Below, piece after piece: positions 1-8,025 of a stretch of DNA of 64,000 nt. The DNA lies in NCBI RefSeq assembly GCF_900102535.1, contig NZ_FNBP01000003.1, positions 132,754 through 196,753 of the forward strand. The letters run 5' to 3'. Origin of the DNA: Sulfitobacter delicatus. GTDB lineage: Bacteria; Pseudomonadota; Alphaproteobacteria; Rhodobacterales; Rhodobacteraceae. Position 1 is the first letter of the stretch; each line of letters starts with the position of its first letter. The position numbers and the translations under genes are program-made. Under the pieces are notes generated by a model. The model was not told the DNA's origin, did no database searches, and was given only the letters and a program-made list of their open reading frames with translations.

Positions 1-11
1 GGGGGGTAAAG

Positions 12-95
12 TGGTGGGCGACCCTGGAATCGAACCAGGCGTGCGTCTCCGCGAGGGAGTTACAGTCCCCTGCCACACCTTGCGGCCTGTCGCCC
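12..95 (-). tRNA. tRNA-Tyr (GTA)
   Basis: On the minus strand the acceptor GGGCGAC pairs with GTCGCCC, followed by discriminator A and an encoded CCA. The anticodon arm GGGGA/TCCCT closes the loop CTGTAAC with anticodon GTA. A long variable arm and the T-arm CCTGG/CCAGG around TTCGATT complete a class II tRNA, as bacterial tRNA-Tyr is. Confidence 0.95.
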
Positions 96-207
96 ACTTT
101 GCCCTGTGCATTGCACCTGACGTGGGGGCGTGATTACAAGCGACCCAAAGGACCGTCAAGGCGAATTCCCGAGAAATGTCAGGGAAATCGCGCGAAAGGA
201 TAAAGAG

Positions 208-984
208 ATGAAAAAACCCAAATGGGTCGTGCAGAAAGAGCAGGACAAGAAGGCCGAAGCGGCGCAGACAGTCTGGCTGTTTGGCCTGCATGCGGTGCGC
301 GATGCGTTGATGAACCCGCGGCGCGAAAAACTGCAGTTGATGGTAACGCCAAACGCGCAAGCCAAGCTGGAAGACGCCATTGCTGAGGCGGGAATCACAC
401 CCGAGGTGGTCGACCCGCGCAAGTTCCGCCCGCCGCTTGATCCCAACTCGGTGCACCAAGGAGCTGTGTTGGAAGTGAAGCCGTTGAACTGGGGCAAGCT
501 GGAAGATGTTGCCATCGGCGATGCCGCCCCGCGGGTGCTGTTGCTCGACCGGGTTACGGATCCGCATAACGTGGGCGCGATTCTCCGTTCGGCTGAGGTG
601 CTGGGGGCTTCGGCGGTGATCGGGACGCGGCACCACTCAGCGCCCGAAACCGGCGCACTGGCCAAAACGGCGAGCGGCGCGTTGGAGCGCCAGCCCTATC
701 TGCGGCTGCGCAATCTGTCGGACGCGATACGCGCGCTGCAAGACATGGGCTATCTGGTGCTTGGGCTGGACGGCGAGGCCACACAGACGATTGAAGAGGC
801 CGTTGAGGGCCGCAGGGATCGTCCGGTGGCTCTGGTTCTTGGTGCTGAAGGGCCGGGGCTGCGCGAGAAAACGCGGGAGACCGTGGACGCGCTTGTGCGG
901 ATTGATGCAGCAGGGGGCTTTGGCTCGCTGAATGTATCGAATGCGGCAGCGATTGCGCTCTATGCCAGCCGGGTCGGGGGCTGA
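208..984 (+). CDS. rlmB: 23S rRNA (guanosine-2'-O)-methyltransferase RlmB
   Basis: A SpoU/TrmH-family methyltransferase of 258 residues that 2'-O-methylates a guanosine in the 23S rRNA peptidyl-transferase region (E. coli G2251). An N-terminal substrate-binding part with VWLFGLHAVRDAL is followed by the knotted catalytic domain: motif 1 DRVTDPHNVGAILRSA near residues 113-128, motif 2 VLGAEGPGL near 210 and motif 3 NVSNAAAIALY near 242. I chose the ATG at 208 because a purine-rich stretch (GGATAAAGAG) precedes it and the protein then begins MKKPKW. A GTG at 130 would add 26 unconserved-looking residues. It is transcribed away from tRNA-Tyr and is followed by a hairpin terminator. Confidence 0.93.
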   Translation: MKKPKWVVQKEQDKKAEAAQTVWLFGLHAVRDALMNPRREKLQLMVTPNAQAKLEDAIAEAGITPEVVDPRKFRPPLDPNSVHQGAVLEVKPLNWGKLEDVAIGDAAPRVLLLDRVTDPHNVGAILRSAEVLGASAVIGTRHHSAPETGALAKTASGALERQPYLRLRNLSDAIRALQDMGYLVLGLDGEATQTIEEAVEGRRDRPVALVLGAEGPGLREKTRETVDALVRIDAAGGFGSLNVSNAAAIALYASRVGG

Positions 985-1015
985 AGATCGGCAAGAACTG
1001 GCTCAAAACCGGGTC

Positions 1016-1046
1016 AAAGGCGGGGCGTAATGGCTCCGCCCCTTTG
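1016..1046 (+). terminator. Terminator after rlmB
   Basis: A GGGGCG/CGCCCC stem (1022-1027 with 1037-1042) is flanked by AAAGG upstream and TTTG downstream, about 30 bases past the rlmB stop. The U-tract is short. Confidence 0.5.
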
Positions 1047-1054
1047 AAAACGCG

Positions 1055-1164
1055 GATCACTCCCTAAATTTAAGAGTGACCGCAGGCCCGGAACGCCTGC
1101 TGGCCTACTACTGTCCCTCGTTCCGTACCTCTACGCCTCGTGGTTTTCCATGGGGCGTTTTTTT
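1055..1164 (+). ncRNA. Candidate small RNA with strong terminator
   Basis: No protein-coding frame is convincing between rlmB's own terminator (ending near 1046) and a second strong plus-strand terminator at 1134-1164. Two successive terminators on one strand suggest an independent short transcript of about 100 nt. The segment also contains CCTC-rich stretches (CCCTCG, CCTCTACG, CCTCG), which can act as anti-Shine-Dalgarno seeds. I recognise no family and cannot place the 5' end. An untranslated run-through product is the alternative. Confidence 0.3.
1134..1164 (+). terminator. Strong rho-independent terminator
   Basis: A 10-bp stem CGCCTCGTGG / CCATGGGGCG (two G-T pairs) closes a TTTT loop and is followed by seven T residues (1158-1164). 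No plus-strand coding gene ends close to it. Confidence 0.75.
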
Positions 1165-1183
1165 GTGCGTCGTGCACAGATCC

Positions 1184-1217
1184 CGAAAACACAAAAGCCG
1201 CCCCGGAGGGCGGCTTT
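1184..1217 (-). terminator. Terminator of the downstream tRNA-Gly gene
   Basis: Read on the minus strand, the stem AAAGCCGCCC / GGGCGGCTTT (1194-1217) is followed by TTTGTGTTTT. It lies 30 bases past the 3' end of the tRNA-Gly at 1247-1321. Confidence 0.8.
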
Positions 1218-1246
1218 GCGTTTCCTACGGGGTGGTAGGATCAACC

Positions 1247-1321
1247 TGGAGCGGGCGAGGCGATTCGAACGCCCGACCCTAACCTTGGCAAGGTTATGCT
1301 CTACCCCTGAGCTACGCCCGC
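1247..1321 (-). tRNA. tRNA-Gly (GCC), copy 1
   Basis: Acceptor GCGGGCG/CGCCCGC, anticodon arm with loop containing GCC (CTTGCCAAG), T-arm TTCGAATC, discriminator T and an encoded CCA. It is identical over the whole mature sequence to the copy at 1479-1553. Confidence 0.95.
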
Positions 1322-1433
1322 ATCCGGTTGGTGAGGCGGGAATACCCATTTGGGTAGGTGGCTGCAAGAGGGAAAATGGGGCCAGCGGGGTAAAGCTGGT
1401 GATTTATTTGGCGGCGCAATTTAGGGGGCTGAA

Positions 1434-1468
1434 AACACAAAGGGCCGCATCCGAAGATGCGACCCTGT
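1434..1468 (-). terminator. Terminator between the two tRNA-Gly genes
   Basis: On the minus strand a GGGTCGCATC / GATGCGGCCC stem (one mismatch) with a TTCG loop is followed by TTTGTGTTTT. It lies just past the 3' end of the second tRNA-Gly, so each tRNA-Gly has its own terminator and probably its own promoter. Confidence 0.75.
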
Positions 1469-1478
1469 GTTGACCAAA

Positions 1479-1553
1479 TGGAGCGGGCGAGGCGATTCGA
1501 ACGCCCGACCCTAACCTTGGCAAGGTTATGCTCTACCCCTGAGCTACGCCCGC
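1479..1553 (-). tRNA. tRNA-Gly (GCC), copy 2
   Basis: Same mature sequence as the copy at 1247-1321, with encoded CCA. Sequence upstream of both genes is similar (GGTGAGG..GAAATACC versus GGTGAGG..GGAATACC), so the tandem arose by duplication of gene plus promoter. Confidence 0.95.
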
Positions 1554-1631
1554 TTACCGTTTGGTGAGGGCGAAATACCTATTGGCGCGGGGGGCTTCAA
1601 GAGGGAAATGTCGTTTCTCGCGGAAAAATTT

Positions 1632-1680
1632 GCGCAGCCGGGGGCGCTGCCCCCGGACCCCCGCGGGTATTTGAAAAAGG
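1632..1680. repeat. GC-rich palindromic intergenic element
   Basis: A perfect 8-bp stem CCGGGGGC-GCT-GCCCCCGG (1638-1656) is followed by ACCCCCGCGGGTATTTG and an A-rich tail. From memory, very similar elements are scattered between genes in many Rhodobacteraceae genomes; that statement is recall, not a search. On the minus strand it follows the MAPEG gene and is trailed by AAATTTTT, so it may serve as its terminator. Confidence 0.5.
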
Positions 1681-1697
1681 ATGAAGTAGGGTGGGGG

Positions 1698-2087
1698 TTA
1701 GGTGATTGCGTGAGCCAATAGGCCAAGAGCCGACAGGGCGATCATGGCGAGGGTCAGGAGCATCCCGATCTGGCGTAGGATGATCTTTTGCGGGGTCACG
1801 GCAAAGCCTAGCGGGTGCAGAATGCGGCCTGCGATGAGCATCAGGCCAAGTCCGTGCACTGCGAGTGGCGGAGCGCCATTGGCTTCGGTCAGGGCCAACA
1901 GGATGAGCGCGATTGGCATATATTCAGCCGCATTGGCTTGGGCGCGCATGCGTTTGAGGAGGGCTTTGTCGCCGGTGTCGCCGAGAGAGATGAGCTTGGC
2001 CCGGCGGTAGGCGATCACGTGCCAGCTGAGGCCAAGAAAGACCAGCGCGTTGAGGGCAGCGTAGGTGGCGGTGATGGTCAGCGGCAT
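1698..2087 (-). CDS. MAPEG family membrane protein
   Basis: A 129-residue integral membrane protein with about four hydrophobic helices, matching the MAPEG family (membrane-associated proteins in eicosanoid and glutathione metabolism). The segment RAQANAAEYMPIAL around residues 48-61 is the family's glutathione-site region, and GRILHPLGF follows. Bacterial members are mostly uncharacterised, so glutathione-dependent peroxidase or transferase activity is inference. I chose the ATG at 2087 because the protein then starts with a hydrophobic helix, as in family members. It sits alone between the tRNA-Gly cluster and ctaD. Confidence 0.85.
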   Translation of the reverse strand: MPLTITATYAALNALVFLGLSWHVIAYRRAKLISLGDTGDKALLKRMRAQANAAEYMPIALILLALTEANGAPPLAVHGLGLMLIAGRILHPLGFAVTPQKIILRQIGMLLTLAMIALSALGLLAHAIT

Positions 2088-2144
2088 GGGGTGTCCTTTT
2101 GCGCGGGGTGAGCGCTGCGATGTAAACCTGTGTTGCCGCAAAAG

Positions 2145-2172
2145 AAAAGGCCCCGCGCTGGCGGGGCCTTTT
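2145..2172 (-). terminator. Terminator of ctaD
   Basis: Stem AAAAGGCCCCGC / GCGGGGCCTTTT with a 4-base loop, T-rich on both strands, about 20 bases past the ctaD stop. It could work in both directions. Confidence 0.85.
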
Positions 2173-2190
2173 GTGATCTTTCAGCCGATC

Positions 2191-3864
2191 TTAGTGGCTA
2201 TGCTGTTTGTCCCAGTCTTCCTGCTTTGGAAGCTGCTCGAACGTGTGCTCGGGCGGCGGGCTGGGTAGGGTCCATTCCAGCGTGTCCGCGAACTCGTTCC
2301 AAGGGTTATTGGCCGTGGAGCGGGCGCCGCGGGTCAGCGTGTAGGCCATGATCCCGAAGAAGAACAGGAAGGAGGCGAAGCTCAGGAAAGCACCCCAGCT
2401 CGACCACTGGTTCCAGTAGGCAAAAGCCTCTGGGTAGTCGATGTAGCGGCGTGGCATGCCCTGACGGCCCAGGAAGTGCTGTGGGAAGAAGGTCAGGTTT
2501 GCACCGATGAACATCATCCAGAAGTGCAGCTTGCCAGCCCATTCGGGGTACATACGGCCAGTCATCTTGGGCAGGTAGAAGTAGATACCTGCGAAGATGG
2601 CGAAGACCGCGCCGAGCGACATCACATAGTGGAAGTGCGCCACGACGTAGTAGGTGTCATGATAGGCGCGGTCCACGGCGGCCTGGCTCAGCACGATGCC
2701 GGTGACGCCACCGACGGTGAAGAGGAACAGGAAGCCAAAGGCCCAGAGCATTGGTGTTTTGAACTCGATGGAGCCGCCCCACATGGTGGCGATCCACGAG
2801 AACACCTTCACACCCGTCGGCACCGCGATGACCATCGTGGCCAGCATGAAGTAGGCCTGCTGGTTCAGGGTCATGCCCACGGTGTACATGTGGTGTGCCC
2901 AGACGACAAAGCCCAGAGCGCCAATCGCGATGATCGCCCAGACCATCGGCAGGTAGCCGAAGACCGGTTTGCGCGAGAAGGTCGCGATGACGTGGGAGAT
3001 GATGCCGAAGCCGGGCAGGATGATGATGTAAACTTCGGGGTGACCAAAGAACCACAGGATGTGCTGATAGAGCACCGGGTCACCGCCACCGGCGGGGTCA
3101 AAGAAGGCGAAGCCGAAGTTCCGGTCCATCAGCAGCATGGTGATCGCGCCGGCCAGAACCGGCAGGGACAGAAGGATCAGCCAGCTTGTGACGAAGATCG
3201 ACCATGCAAAGAGCGGCACCTTGAACAGGGTCATGCCGGGGGCACGCATGTTCAGGAAGGTGGTGATCATGTTGATCGCGCCGAGGATCGAGGAAGCACC
3301 CGAGACGTGGACCGCGAAGATCGCGAAGTCCATCGACATGCCTGCTTCGCGCACGGAGAGCGGCGGGTAGAGCACCCAACCCACGCCGGAGCCCAGTTGG
3401 CCATTGCCGCCCGGTGTCAGCAGCGAACAGACCGCCAGGGTGGTGCCCGCGACATAGAGCCAGAAGCTGAGGTTGTTCATCCGCGGGAACGCCATATCCG
3501 GCGCACCGATTTGCAGCGGCATGAAGTAGTTGCCGAAACCGCCAAACAGAGCGGGAATCACGACAAAGAACATCATCAGGATGCCGTGGCCGGTGATCAG
3601 CACGTTCCACAGATGACCGTTGGGCGTACAGGCGGCAGAGCTATCCGCGATGAAACGCGCGCCTTCCATACACATGTATTGAACGCCGGGGTTCATGAGC
3701 TCAAGGCGCATGTAAACGGTGAAGGCCACTGAGATAAGCCCAACAAAGGCCGAGACGATCAGGTAAAGGATACCGATGTCTTTGTGGTTGGTGGACATGA
3801 ACCACCGGGTGAAGAACCCCCGGTCGTCGTGGTGATCTTGGCCGTGAATGGCTGCGTCTGCCAT
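2191..3864 (-). CDS. ctaD: Cytochrome c oxidase subunit I (aa3-type)
   Basis: The catalytic subunit (557 residues) of the heme-copper terminal oxidase in the inner membrane, holding heme a and the heme a3-CuB centre that reduces O2. About twelve membrane helices are visible. Key motifs are [16 protein letters not shown] with the CuB histidine near residue 275, the HH pair in [10 protein letters not shown] near 323, and [15 protein letters not shown] near 410 with the heme a3 and heme a histidines. I chose the start ATG because AGGAGG lies 6 bases upstream. No other cytochrome oxidase genes are adjacent, which is common for ctaD in Rhodobacteraceae. Confidence 0.97.
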   Translation of the reverse strand: MADAAIHGQDHHDDRGFFTRWFMSTNHKDIGILYLIVSAFVGLISVAFTVYMRLELMNPGVQYMCMEGARFIADSSAACTPNGHLWNVLITGHGILMMFFVVIPALFGGFGNYFMPLQIGAPDMAFPRMNNLSFWLYVAGTTLAVCSLLTPGGNGQLGSGVGWVLYPPLSVREAGMSMDFAIFAVHVSGASSILGAINMITTFLNMRAPGMTLFKVPLFAWSIFVTSWLILLSLPVLAGAITMLLMDRNFGFAFFDPAGGGDPVLYQHILWFFGHPEVYIIILPGFGIISHVIATFSRKPVFGYLPMVWAIIAIGALGFVVWAHHMYTVGMTLNQQAYFMLATMVIAVPTGVKVFSWIATMWGGSIEFKTPMLWAFGFLFLFTVGGVTGIVLSQAAVDRAYHDTYYVVAHFHYVMSLGAVFAIFAGIYFYLPKMTGRMYPEWAGKLHFWMMFIGANLTFFPQHFLGRQGMPRRYIDYPEAFAYWNQWSSWGAFLSFASFLFFFGIMAYTLTRGARSTANNPWNEFADTLEWTLPSPPPEHTFEQLPKQEDWDKQHSH

Positions 3865-4020
3865 GCGGTGCCTCCTGCAAATGAATTGGTCACAAGGCAC
3901 CATAAGCGGCGCGCTGCGTCGTCGCGCCCGTTTTAGAGCGCACATCGCTTGGGGGCAATGGGCGCGATGGTCGCAGGTGGGGTATTTTTTGCGCGGCTAT
4001 TTGTCCCGCTTATCGCGGTA

Positions 4021-4719
4021 TCAACCGGGCAGGGCAGGCTCTTCCGTCGGGCAGGCAGGGCCGGGGGCCTCGTTACCAAAAACGCCGTCAAATGTTGCCT
4101 GCAAGGCGAGATCGACATCGTCCATGGTGACCGGCAGGCCCAGATCGACGAGCGAGGTCACCCCGTGGTCGGTGATGCCGCAGGGCACGATGCCGCCAAA
4201 ATGGCTTAGGTCCGGCTCGACGTTAATGCTGATACCGTGGAAGCTCACCCATTTGCGCAGCCTGATTCCAATCGCTGCGATCTTGTCTTCGGCGGGGCTG
4301 CCACCTGCTTGGTTCGGCTTTTCGGGCCGCTGGACCCAGACGCCGACGCGGCCGGGGCGAATCTCTCCGCGCAGGTTGAACTGGTCGAGCGTGGCGATCA
4401 CCCAGTCTTCGAGTTGGCGCACAAAACAGCGGACGTCGCGGCCCCGGGCGGCGACGTTGAGCATGACATAGGCCACCCGCTGGCCCGGTCCGTGGTAGGT
4501 GTACTGTCCACCGCGCCGTGTGGGGTAGACGGGGAAGCGGTCCGGATCGGTCAGGTCGGCAGGCTTGGCCGAGGTGCCTGCAGTGTAGAGCGGGGGATGC
4601 TCGACCAGCCAAATGCATTCTTCGGCCTCGCCCGCCGCGATGGCGGCGGCACGCGCTTCCATCCACGCTTCAGCGGCGCGGTAGTCGGTTAACCCGTCCG
4701 TGATGATCCATTCAACCAT
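4021..4719 (-). CDS. lipB: Lipoyl(octanoyl) transferase LipB
   Basis: Transfers octanoate from acyl carrier protein to the lipoyl domains of 2-oxoacid dehydrogenases and GcvH, the first step of lipoate synthesis in the cytoplasm. The 232-residue protein shows [12 protein letters not shown], then the catalytic Lys146 in [10 protein letters not shown] and catalytic Cys180 in [12 protein letters not shown]. The 34-residue spacing matches K135/C169 of E. coli LipB. It lies upstream of ctaD on the same strand with about 150 bases between. Confidence 0.96.
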   Translation of the reverse strand: MVEWIITDGLTDYRAAEAWMEARAAAIAAGEAEECIWLVEHPPLYTAGTSAKPADLTDPDRFPVYPTRRGGQYTYHGPGQRVAYVMLNVAARGRDVRCFVRQLEDWVIATLDQFNLRGEIRPGRVGVWVQRPEKPNQAGGSPAEDKIAAIGIRLRKWVSFHGISINVEPDLSHFGGIVPCGITDHGVTSLVDLGLPVTMDDVDLALQATFDGVFGNEAPGPACPTEEPALPG

Positions 4720-4758
4720 GGGTCAGCCTTAGCAAGCCCTGCGCTGCACCGCCAGCGC

Positions 4759-5454
4759 TCAGGCCGCCGCTTCGCGCTCTTCCAGCACTTTGCGCAGCAG
4801 TTGTGCGTAGTTCTGCGCGCCCTGCGCTCCGGTGATCAGGTATTTCCCTTCAAAGATCATTGATGGCACGCCAGAAATCCCACGCGACGTCCAGATCTGC
4901 TGTGCTTCTCGGGTTTGTTCGGCATGGCTGCCACTCGTGAGAACTTCTAGCGCTTCGGCACGGTCTAGTCCCACCGATGTGGCGACATCGGCCAACACGT
5001 CTTTATCGCCGACATTCTTACCTTGGGTGAAATGCGCATCGAACAGCGCCATTTTCAGCGGGTGCTGCAGCCCTTTGCCCTGCGCCCAGGTCAATAGCTG
5101 ATGTGCGAGGAAGGTGTTCTGCATGCGCGTTTCGTCGGAGAAGTTAAAGGTAAAGCCCAACTCGCGGCCCATATCGGTCAGACGCTTGCGGTTCTTGACC
5201 GACTGCGCGGGGGTGGAGCCGTATTTCTCCGCCAGATGCTCGGCCATGTTCTGGCCCTCGGCTGGCATTTGCGGGTTCAACTCAAATGGGTGCCAGCGCA
5301 GATAGGCGCCCACACCGATTGCACCGAGCGCTTGCTCCAACTGTTTGTAGCCGACGATACACCAAGGGCACATGACATCAGAGACGATGTCGATCTGCAC
5401 AGTAGGTGCGTCTGTCGGATGGGTTTGAGCGGGGGCGGCGGTGTCTGCAGGCAT
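4759..5454 (-). CDS. DsbA family oxidoreductase (FrnE-like)
   Basis: A 231-residue thioredoxin-fold protein with the redox motif CPWC at Cys29-Cys32 (SDVMCPWCIVGYKQLE), the helical insertion of the DsbA/2-hydroxychromene isomerase superfamily, and the conserved GVPSMIFEGKYLITGAQ near the C-terminus. There is no signal peptide, so it probably acts in the cytoplasm as a disulfide oxidoreductase, like FrnE of Deinococcus. The in vivo substrate is unknown. AAGGAACAGAAC precedes the ATG. It is about 40 bases upstream of lipB on the same strand and may be co-transcribed. Confidence 0.88.
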   Translation of the reverse strand: MPADTAAPAQTHPTDAPTVQIDIVSDVMCPWCIVGYKQLEQALGAIGVGAYLRWHPFELNPQMPAEGQNMAEHLAEKYGSTPAQSVKNRKRLTDMGRELGFTFNFSDETRMQNTFLAHQLLTWAQGKGLQHPLKMALFDAHFTQGKNVGDKDVLADVATSVGLDRAEALEVLTSGSHAEQTREAQQIWTSRGISGVPSMIFEGKYLITGAQGAQNYAQLLRKVLEEREAAA

Positions 5455-5687
5455 GTTCTGTTCCTTATGGCTTGGGTTTCAGATGGTCCCGAACGGGCCG
5501 CGTTTCAACGGTGAAAATGCGGCGGGGCTCAGGTGAACGGGCATTCAGGCTTTCCCTGTCCTTCAGACAGTTCTCGCGCTCCAGATTGTTTCCATTCCCG
5601 ACGGTCGTTTTTTCCCTGCAATCGTTTGGCGAAGCTTGTGGTTGTGCTAGGCTGCTCGCGATATTGTGATTCATTTGGAGTAACATC

Positions 5688-7025
5688 ATGTATTTTAAGC
5701 ATTTGGCCGTGGCTTTGGTGGCCACATCAATGGTCGCGATTCCCGCAGAGCGTGTAGAGGCTGACGCTGGAGACTTTATCGCCGGGGCAATCATCGGTGG
5801 GATCGTAGGCGCAAACGCCAAGAAACAACGCGCTACCACCCGTTCAACAAAACGCCGCACGACAACTAAAAAACGCAGCACGCTGCCTTCCACTCAAGAA
5901 GGTAAGAATATCCAGTCATCGTTGAACTATTTTGGGTTCGATGCGGGCAGCGTTGACGGCCAGTTGGGTCGCAAGACGCGGGATGCGGTGTCGCAATACC
6001 AAGCCTATCTTGGCTATCCCGTGACAGGCAAACTCTCGACATTTGAGCAGAACTTGCTGATTTCCAGCTACAACCGTGCGCAGGCGGGGGGCTATGCGGT
6101 GCAGCAGCAAGTCGCGGCCAATCCCGATGGCACGCGCGGTTTACTCAAAGCCTACCGGGCCGAGATGGCTGGGCAGAGCGCGCCCACCACGGCAGGCAAT
6201 ACAACGATTGTCGTGGCCCCTCAGGCCCCCGCAGCTGCAGCGCCCGCGGCGCCTGCGTCCGCATTGGCAGGCGCTTCGACGCTGGCGGCGGCGGTCGCAC
6301 CTGCCGTACCGGCTTTGCCAAACTTCATGGGTGCGGGCTCGCAAGCCTCGTTGGCCTCGCATTGTAATACAGTGTCGCTCGTGACCAACACCAACGGCGG
6401 CTTTGTCACCCTTGCAGGCATGAGCGATCCTGACGTGGCGTTGAACGAACAGTTCTGCCTTGCGCGGACCTACGCTATCGCCAAATCGGAAGAGCTGGTT
6501 GGTAAAATCCAAGGGTTCACCCCCGATCAGGTTGCGGCGCAATGCACGGCGTTTGGTCCGGCGATGAAAGATCACGTCGCGGCGCTGTCGCTGAAGCCGC
6601 GGGATGCGGTAACTGCGGACGTGGCGGCCTTTATCCCGACCACAGGCATGGCGCCCGCCCAACTCGTCGGTACCGCGCGGATCTGTCTGGGCGTGGGTTA
6701 CCGGACTGATAACATGGATGTTGCCGTGGGGTCGGCTCTGCTGCTCTATACTTTGGGCGAAGGGGTCTATGGCGAGTTGATGGGCCACCATCTGGCGCAG
6801 GGCTTTGGCCCGGCTAAGCGCAACGATCTGGCGCTTGCTTGGTATGAAGCCGGTGTTACTGCCGTTGATTCCGGGGCGGCGGCTGTCTTCGTACCTGGTC
6901 AGCCGGAGCGCACGGAACTGATCCGCCAGGCTGCAGCGCGGATGAATGGGGCACCTGTTCCCGCCCAGCCGTTGGTTCAACCCGCTTCGGGCAATGCCCT
7001 GCCCACGTTCTCCATCAGCGAGTAA
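5688..7025 (+). CDS. Secreted peptidoglycan-binding domain protein
   Basis: A 445-residue exported protein. Residues 1-25 form a signal peptide, followed by a small glycine-zipper-like helix (AGAIIGGIVGANA) and a lysine/arginine-rich linker. A PG_binding_1 domain sits near residues 71-120 (NYFGFDAGSVDGQLG, then GRKTRDAVSQYQAYLGY). An Ala/Pro-rich linker then leads to a 200-residue C-terminal domain I do not recognise. It probably anchors to the periplasmic cell wall; enzymatic activity is not evident. GGAGTAAC precedes the ATG, and a strong terminator follows. Confidence 0.8.
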   Translation: MYFKHLAVALVATSMVAIPAERVEADAGDFIAGAIIGGIVGANAKKQRATTRSTKRRTTTKKRSTLPSTQEGKNIQSSLNYFGFDAGSVDGQLGRKTRDAVSQYQAYLGYPVTGKLSTFEQNLLISSYNRAQAGGYAVQQQVAANPDGTRGLLKAYRAEMAGQSAPTTAGNTTIVVAPQAPAAAAPAAPASALAGASTLAAAVAPAVPALPNFMGAGSQASLASHCNTVSLVTNTNGGFVTLAGMSDPDVALNEQFCLARTYAIAKSEELVGKIQGFTPDQVAAQCTAFGPAMKDHVAALSLKPRDAVTADVAAFIPTTGMAPAQLVGTARICLGVGYRTDNMDVAVGSALLLYTLGEGVYGELMGHHLAQGFGPAKRNDLALAWYEAGVTAVDSGAAAVFVPGQPERTELIRQAAARMNGAPVPAQPLVQPASGNALPTFSISE

Positions 7026-7045
7026 CAGGTCAAAACAGAAACGCG

Positions 7046-7082
7046 CAGGGCCGGGGGTATCCTCCGGCCCTGTTTGGTTTTC
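7046..7082 (+). terminator. Terminator after the peptidoglycan-binding gene
   Basis: A 12-bp stem CAGGGCCGGGGG / CCTCCGGCCCTG (one G-T pair) with a TAT loop is followed by TTTGGTTTT, 20 bases past the stop. Confidence 0.85.
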
Positions 7083-7204
7083 GCCCGCTGAAAGCTCGAA
7101 AAGGGACCCGCAAAACCGCTTTCGCAAAAGAGTGAAAATATCTGCCGATTGCCTCTTCACAATCTGCAGACCTTTGGCTAAACCCCACGCACCAACCATG
7201 GCGT

Positions 7205-7290
7205 GCGGTCGTGGCGGAATGGTAGACGCGCAGCGTTGAGGTCGCTGTGGGGTAACACCCGTGAGAGTTCGAGTCTCTCCGACCGCACCA
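7205..7290 (+). tRNA. tRNA-Leu (GAG)
   Basis: Acceptor GCGGTCG/CGACCGC with A discriminator and encoded CCA. The anticodon stem CAGCG/CGCTG closes loop TTGAGGT (anticodon GAG), and a long variable arm makes it class II. Its 3' end is repeated 1.7 kb downstream, marking it as an integration target. Confidence 0.97.
7263..7290 (+). repeat. Left attachment-site repeat (tRNA-Leu 3' end)
   Basis: 28 bases from the T-arm to CCA of tRNA-Leu, repeated directly at 8970-8997 with a single difference (C7283 versus G8990). A tRNA 3' end used as an att core is typical of tyrosine-recombinase elements. Confidence 0.85.
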
Positions 7291-7342
7291 CTTTATCACC
7301 TTTTATTGTTGACCTTCGATTAGAATTGGCACTTTTGGCTTG

Positions 7343-7382
7343 TTTTGTCCCAATATTTGTCCCCACTGCAACTTGGGACAAA
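7343..7382. repeat. Left arm-type-like integrase repeats
   Basis: TTTGTCCCAA (7344-7353), TTTGTCCCC (7356-7364) and the inverted copy TTGGGACAAA (7373-7382) cluster 55-90 bases inside the left att repeat. Such clusters are what lambda-type integrases bind with their N-terminal domains; that role here is inferred from position and repetition. Confidence 0.5.
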
Positions 7383-7400
7383 TGGTCATGACAAAGGTAG

Positions 7401-7706
7401 CTGGGAAAGCAGATTGATACATTGCGTTTTGCGGAAGGCACTGCCAATACCTCAGGCATCCCTGCCAATTTACACCCGTATGAAGCCGTTATCCCTCTCT
7501 CACGCGGGCAAAAGGTGCCTGTAGAGATGTGCGGAGCAACAGGAGGCGCTCTTACCTTCAATCTCGACAACCATGAACTGTCGAAGGAGGAAGCAACTGA
7601 GAGGAGGGCGCCACTAAGATCGCGGTCGCCATTCACACGCAGATGGAGCCCTGATCGGAGAGAAGTTGGTCGATCACATGTAGTACGGCGGGTATCTCAA
7701 TCAGCG
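7401..7706 (+). pseudogene. Decayed phage tail tape-measure-like C-terminal fragment
   Basis: An open stretch without a proper start reads RFAEGTANTSGIPANLHPYE followed by AVIPLSRGQKVPVEM, the kind of segment found near the end of phage tail tape-measure proteins. The reading then continues in other frames (KIAVAIHTQMEP, then LIGEKLVDHM-stop-YGGYLNQRGTF-stop), so at least two frameshifts and an internal stop are present. The family assignment is by eye. A generic phage structural gene is the alternative. It points to a phage origin of the element. Confidence 0.45.
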
Positions 7707-7740
7707 CGGTACATTCTGAGAAGGCGGGGCGCTAGCCGCC

Positions 7741-8025
7741 CTAATACCTACTTTTCTTTGCTTCAATATAAGGCGGTGCGGTGGGCGTCGTGGGATCGTT
7801 GCAGCTAGAGACGCTGCCAATTACCGCAGCAAGTCCGAATAGGGTTTTCCATGATAGGGCACTTCGTGCGGTGAGGATCAGTGCAAGGGCGACCGTTCCG
7901 AAGGCATCCCCGGCTTCTCCTGCATCCCCGGCGATCCTCATTTGGAACTTTCTCGGGGCAGCTTTAGCGAAATACGCCTTACGCCGGCGCGCCGGACCCT
8001 GTTCGGAAGTGTTATGATCTGTCAC
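7741..8025 (-). CDS. Small putative membrane protein in tRNA-Leu element
   Basis: A 94-residue frame starting at a GTG that lies inside the end of the upstream gene (14-base overlap), an arrangement typical of translational coupling. A basic N-terminal third (ARRRKAYFAKAAPRKFQMR) is followed by two short hydrophobic stretches (FGTVALALIL near 42-51 and TLFGLAAVIGSV near 61-72) and a Pro/Thr tail, so it is probably membrane associated. I recognise no family. The start codon and even its coding status are uncertain, because the tail runs into the decayed phage fragment's end. Confidence 0.45.
   Translation of the reverse strand: MTDHNTSEQGPARRRKAYFAKAAPRKFQMRIAGDAGEAGDAFGTVALALILTARSALSWKTLFGLAAVIGSVSSCNDPTTPTAPPYIEAKKSRY

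Noticed and set aside
1090..1115. GGAAC near the candidate small RNA as a fifth EcfG-type promoter
   Set aside because: The -10 position reads TGTC and the transcript would start almost at the terminator.
2476..3732. A 418-codon open frame opposite ctaD
   Set aside because: It consists of His/Asp/Gln/Arg-rich low-complexity sequence produced by the complementary strand of helix codons; ctaD itself is certain.
7178..7636. A 152-codon minus-strand frame across tRNA-Leu
   Set aside because: Its middle (SERLELSRVLPHSDLNAARL) is the well-known false translation of a tRNA-Leu antisense strand.
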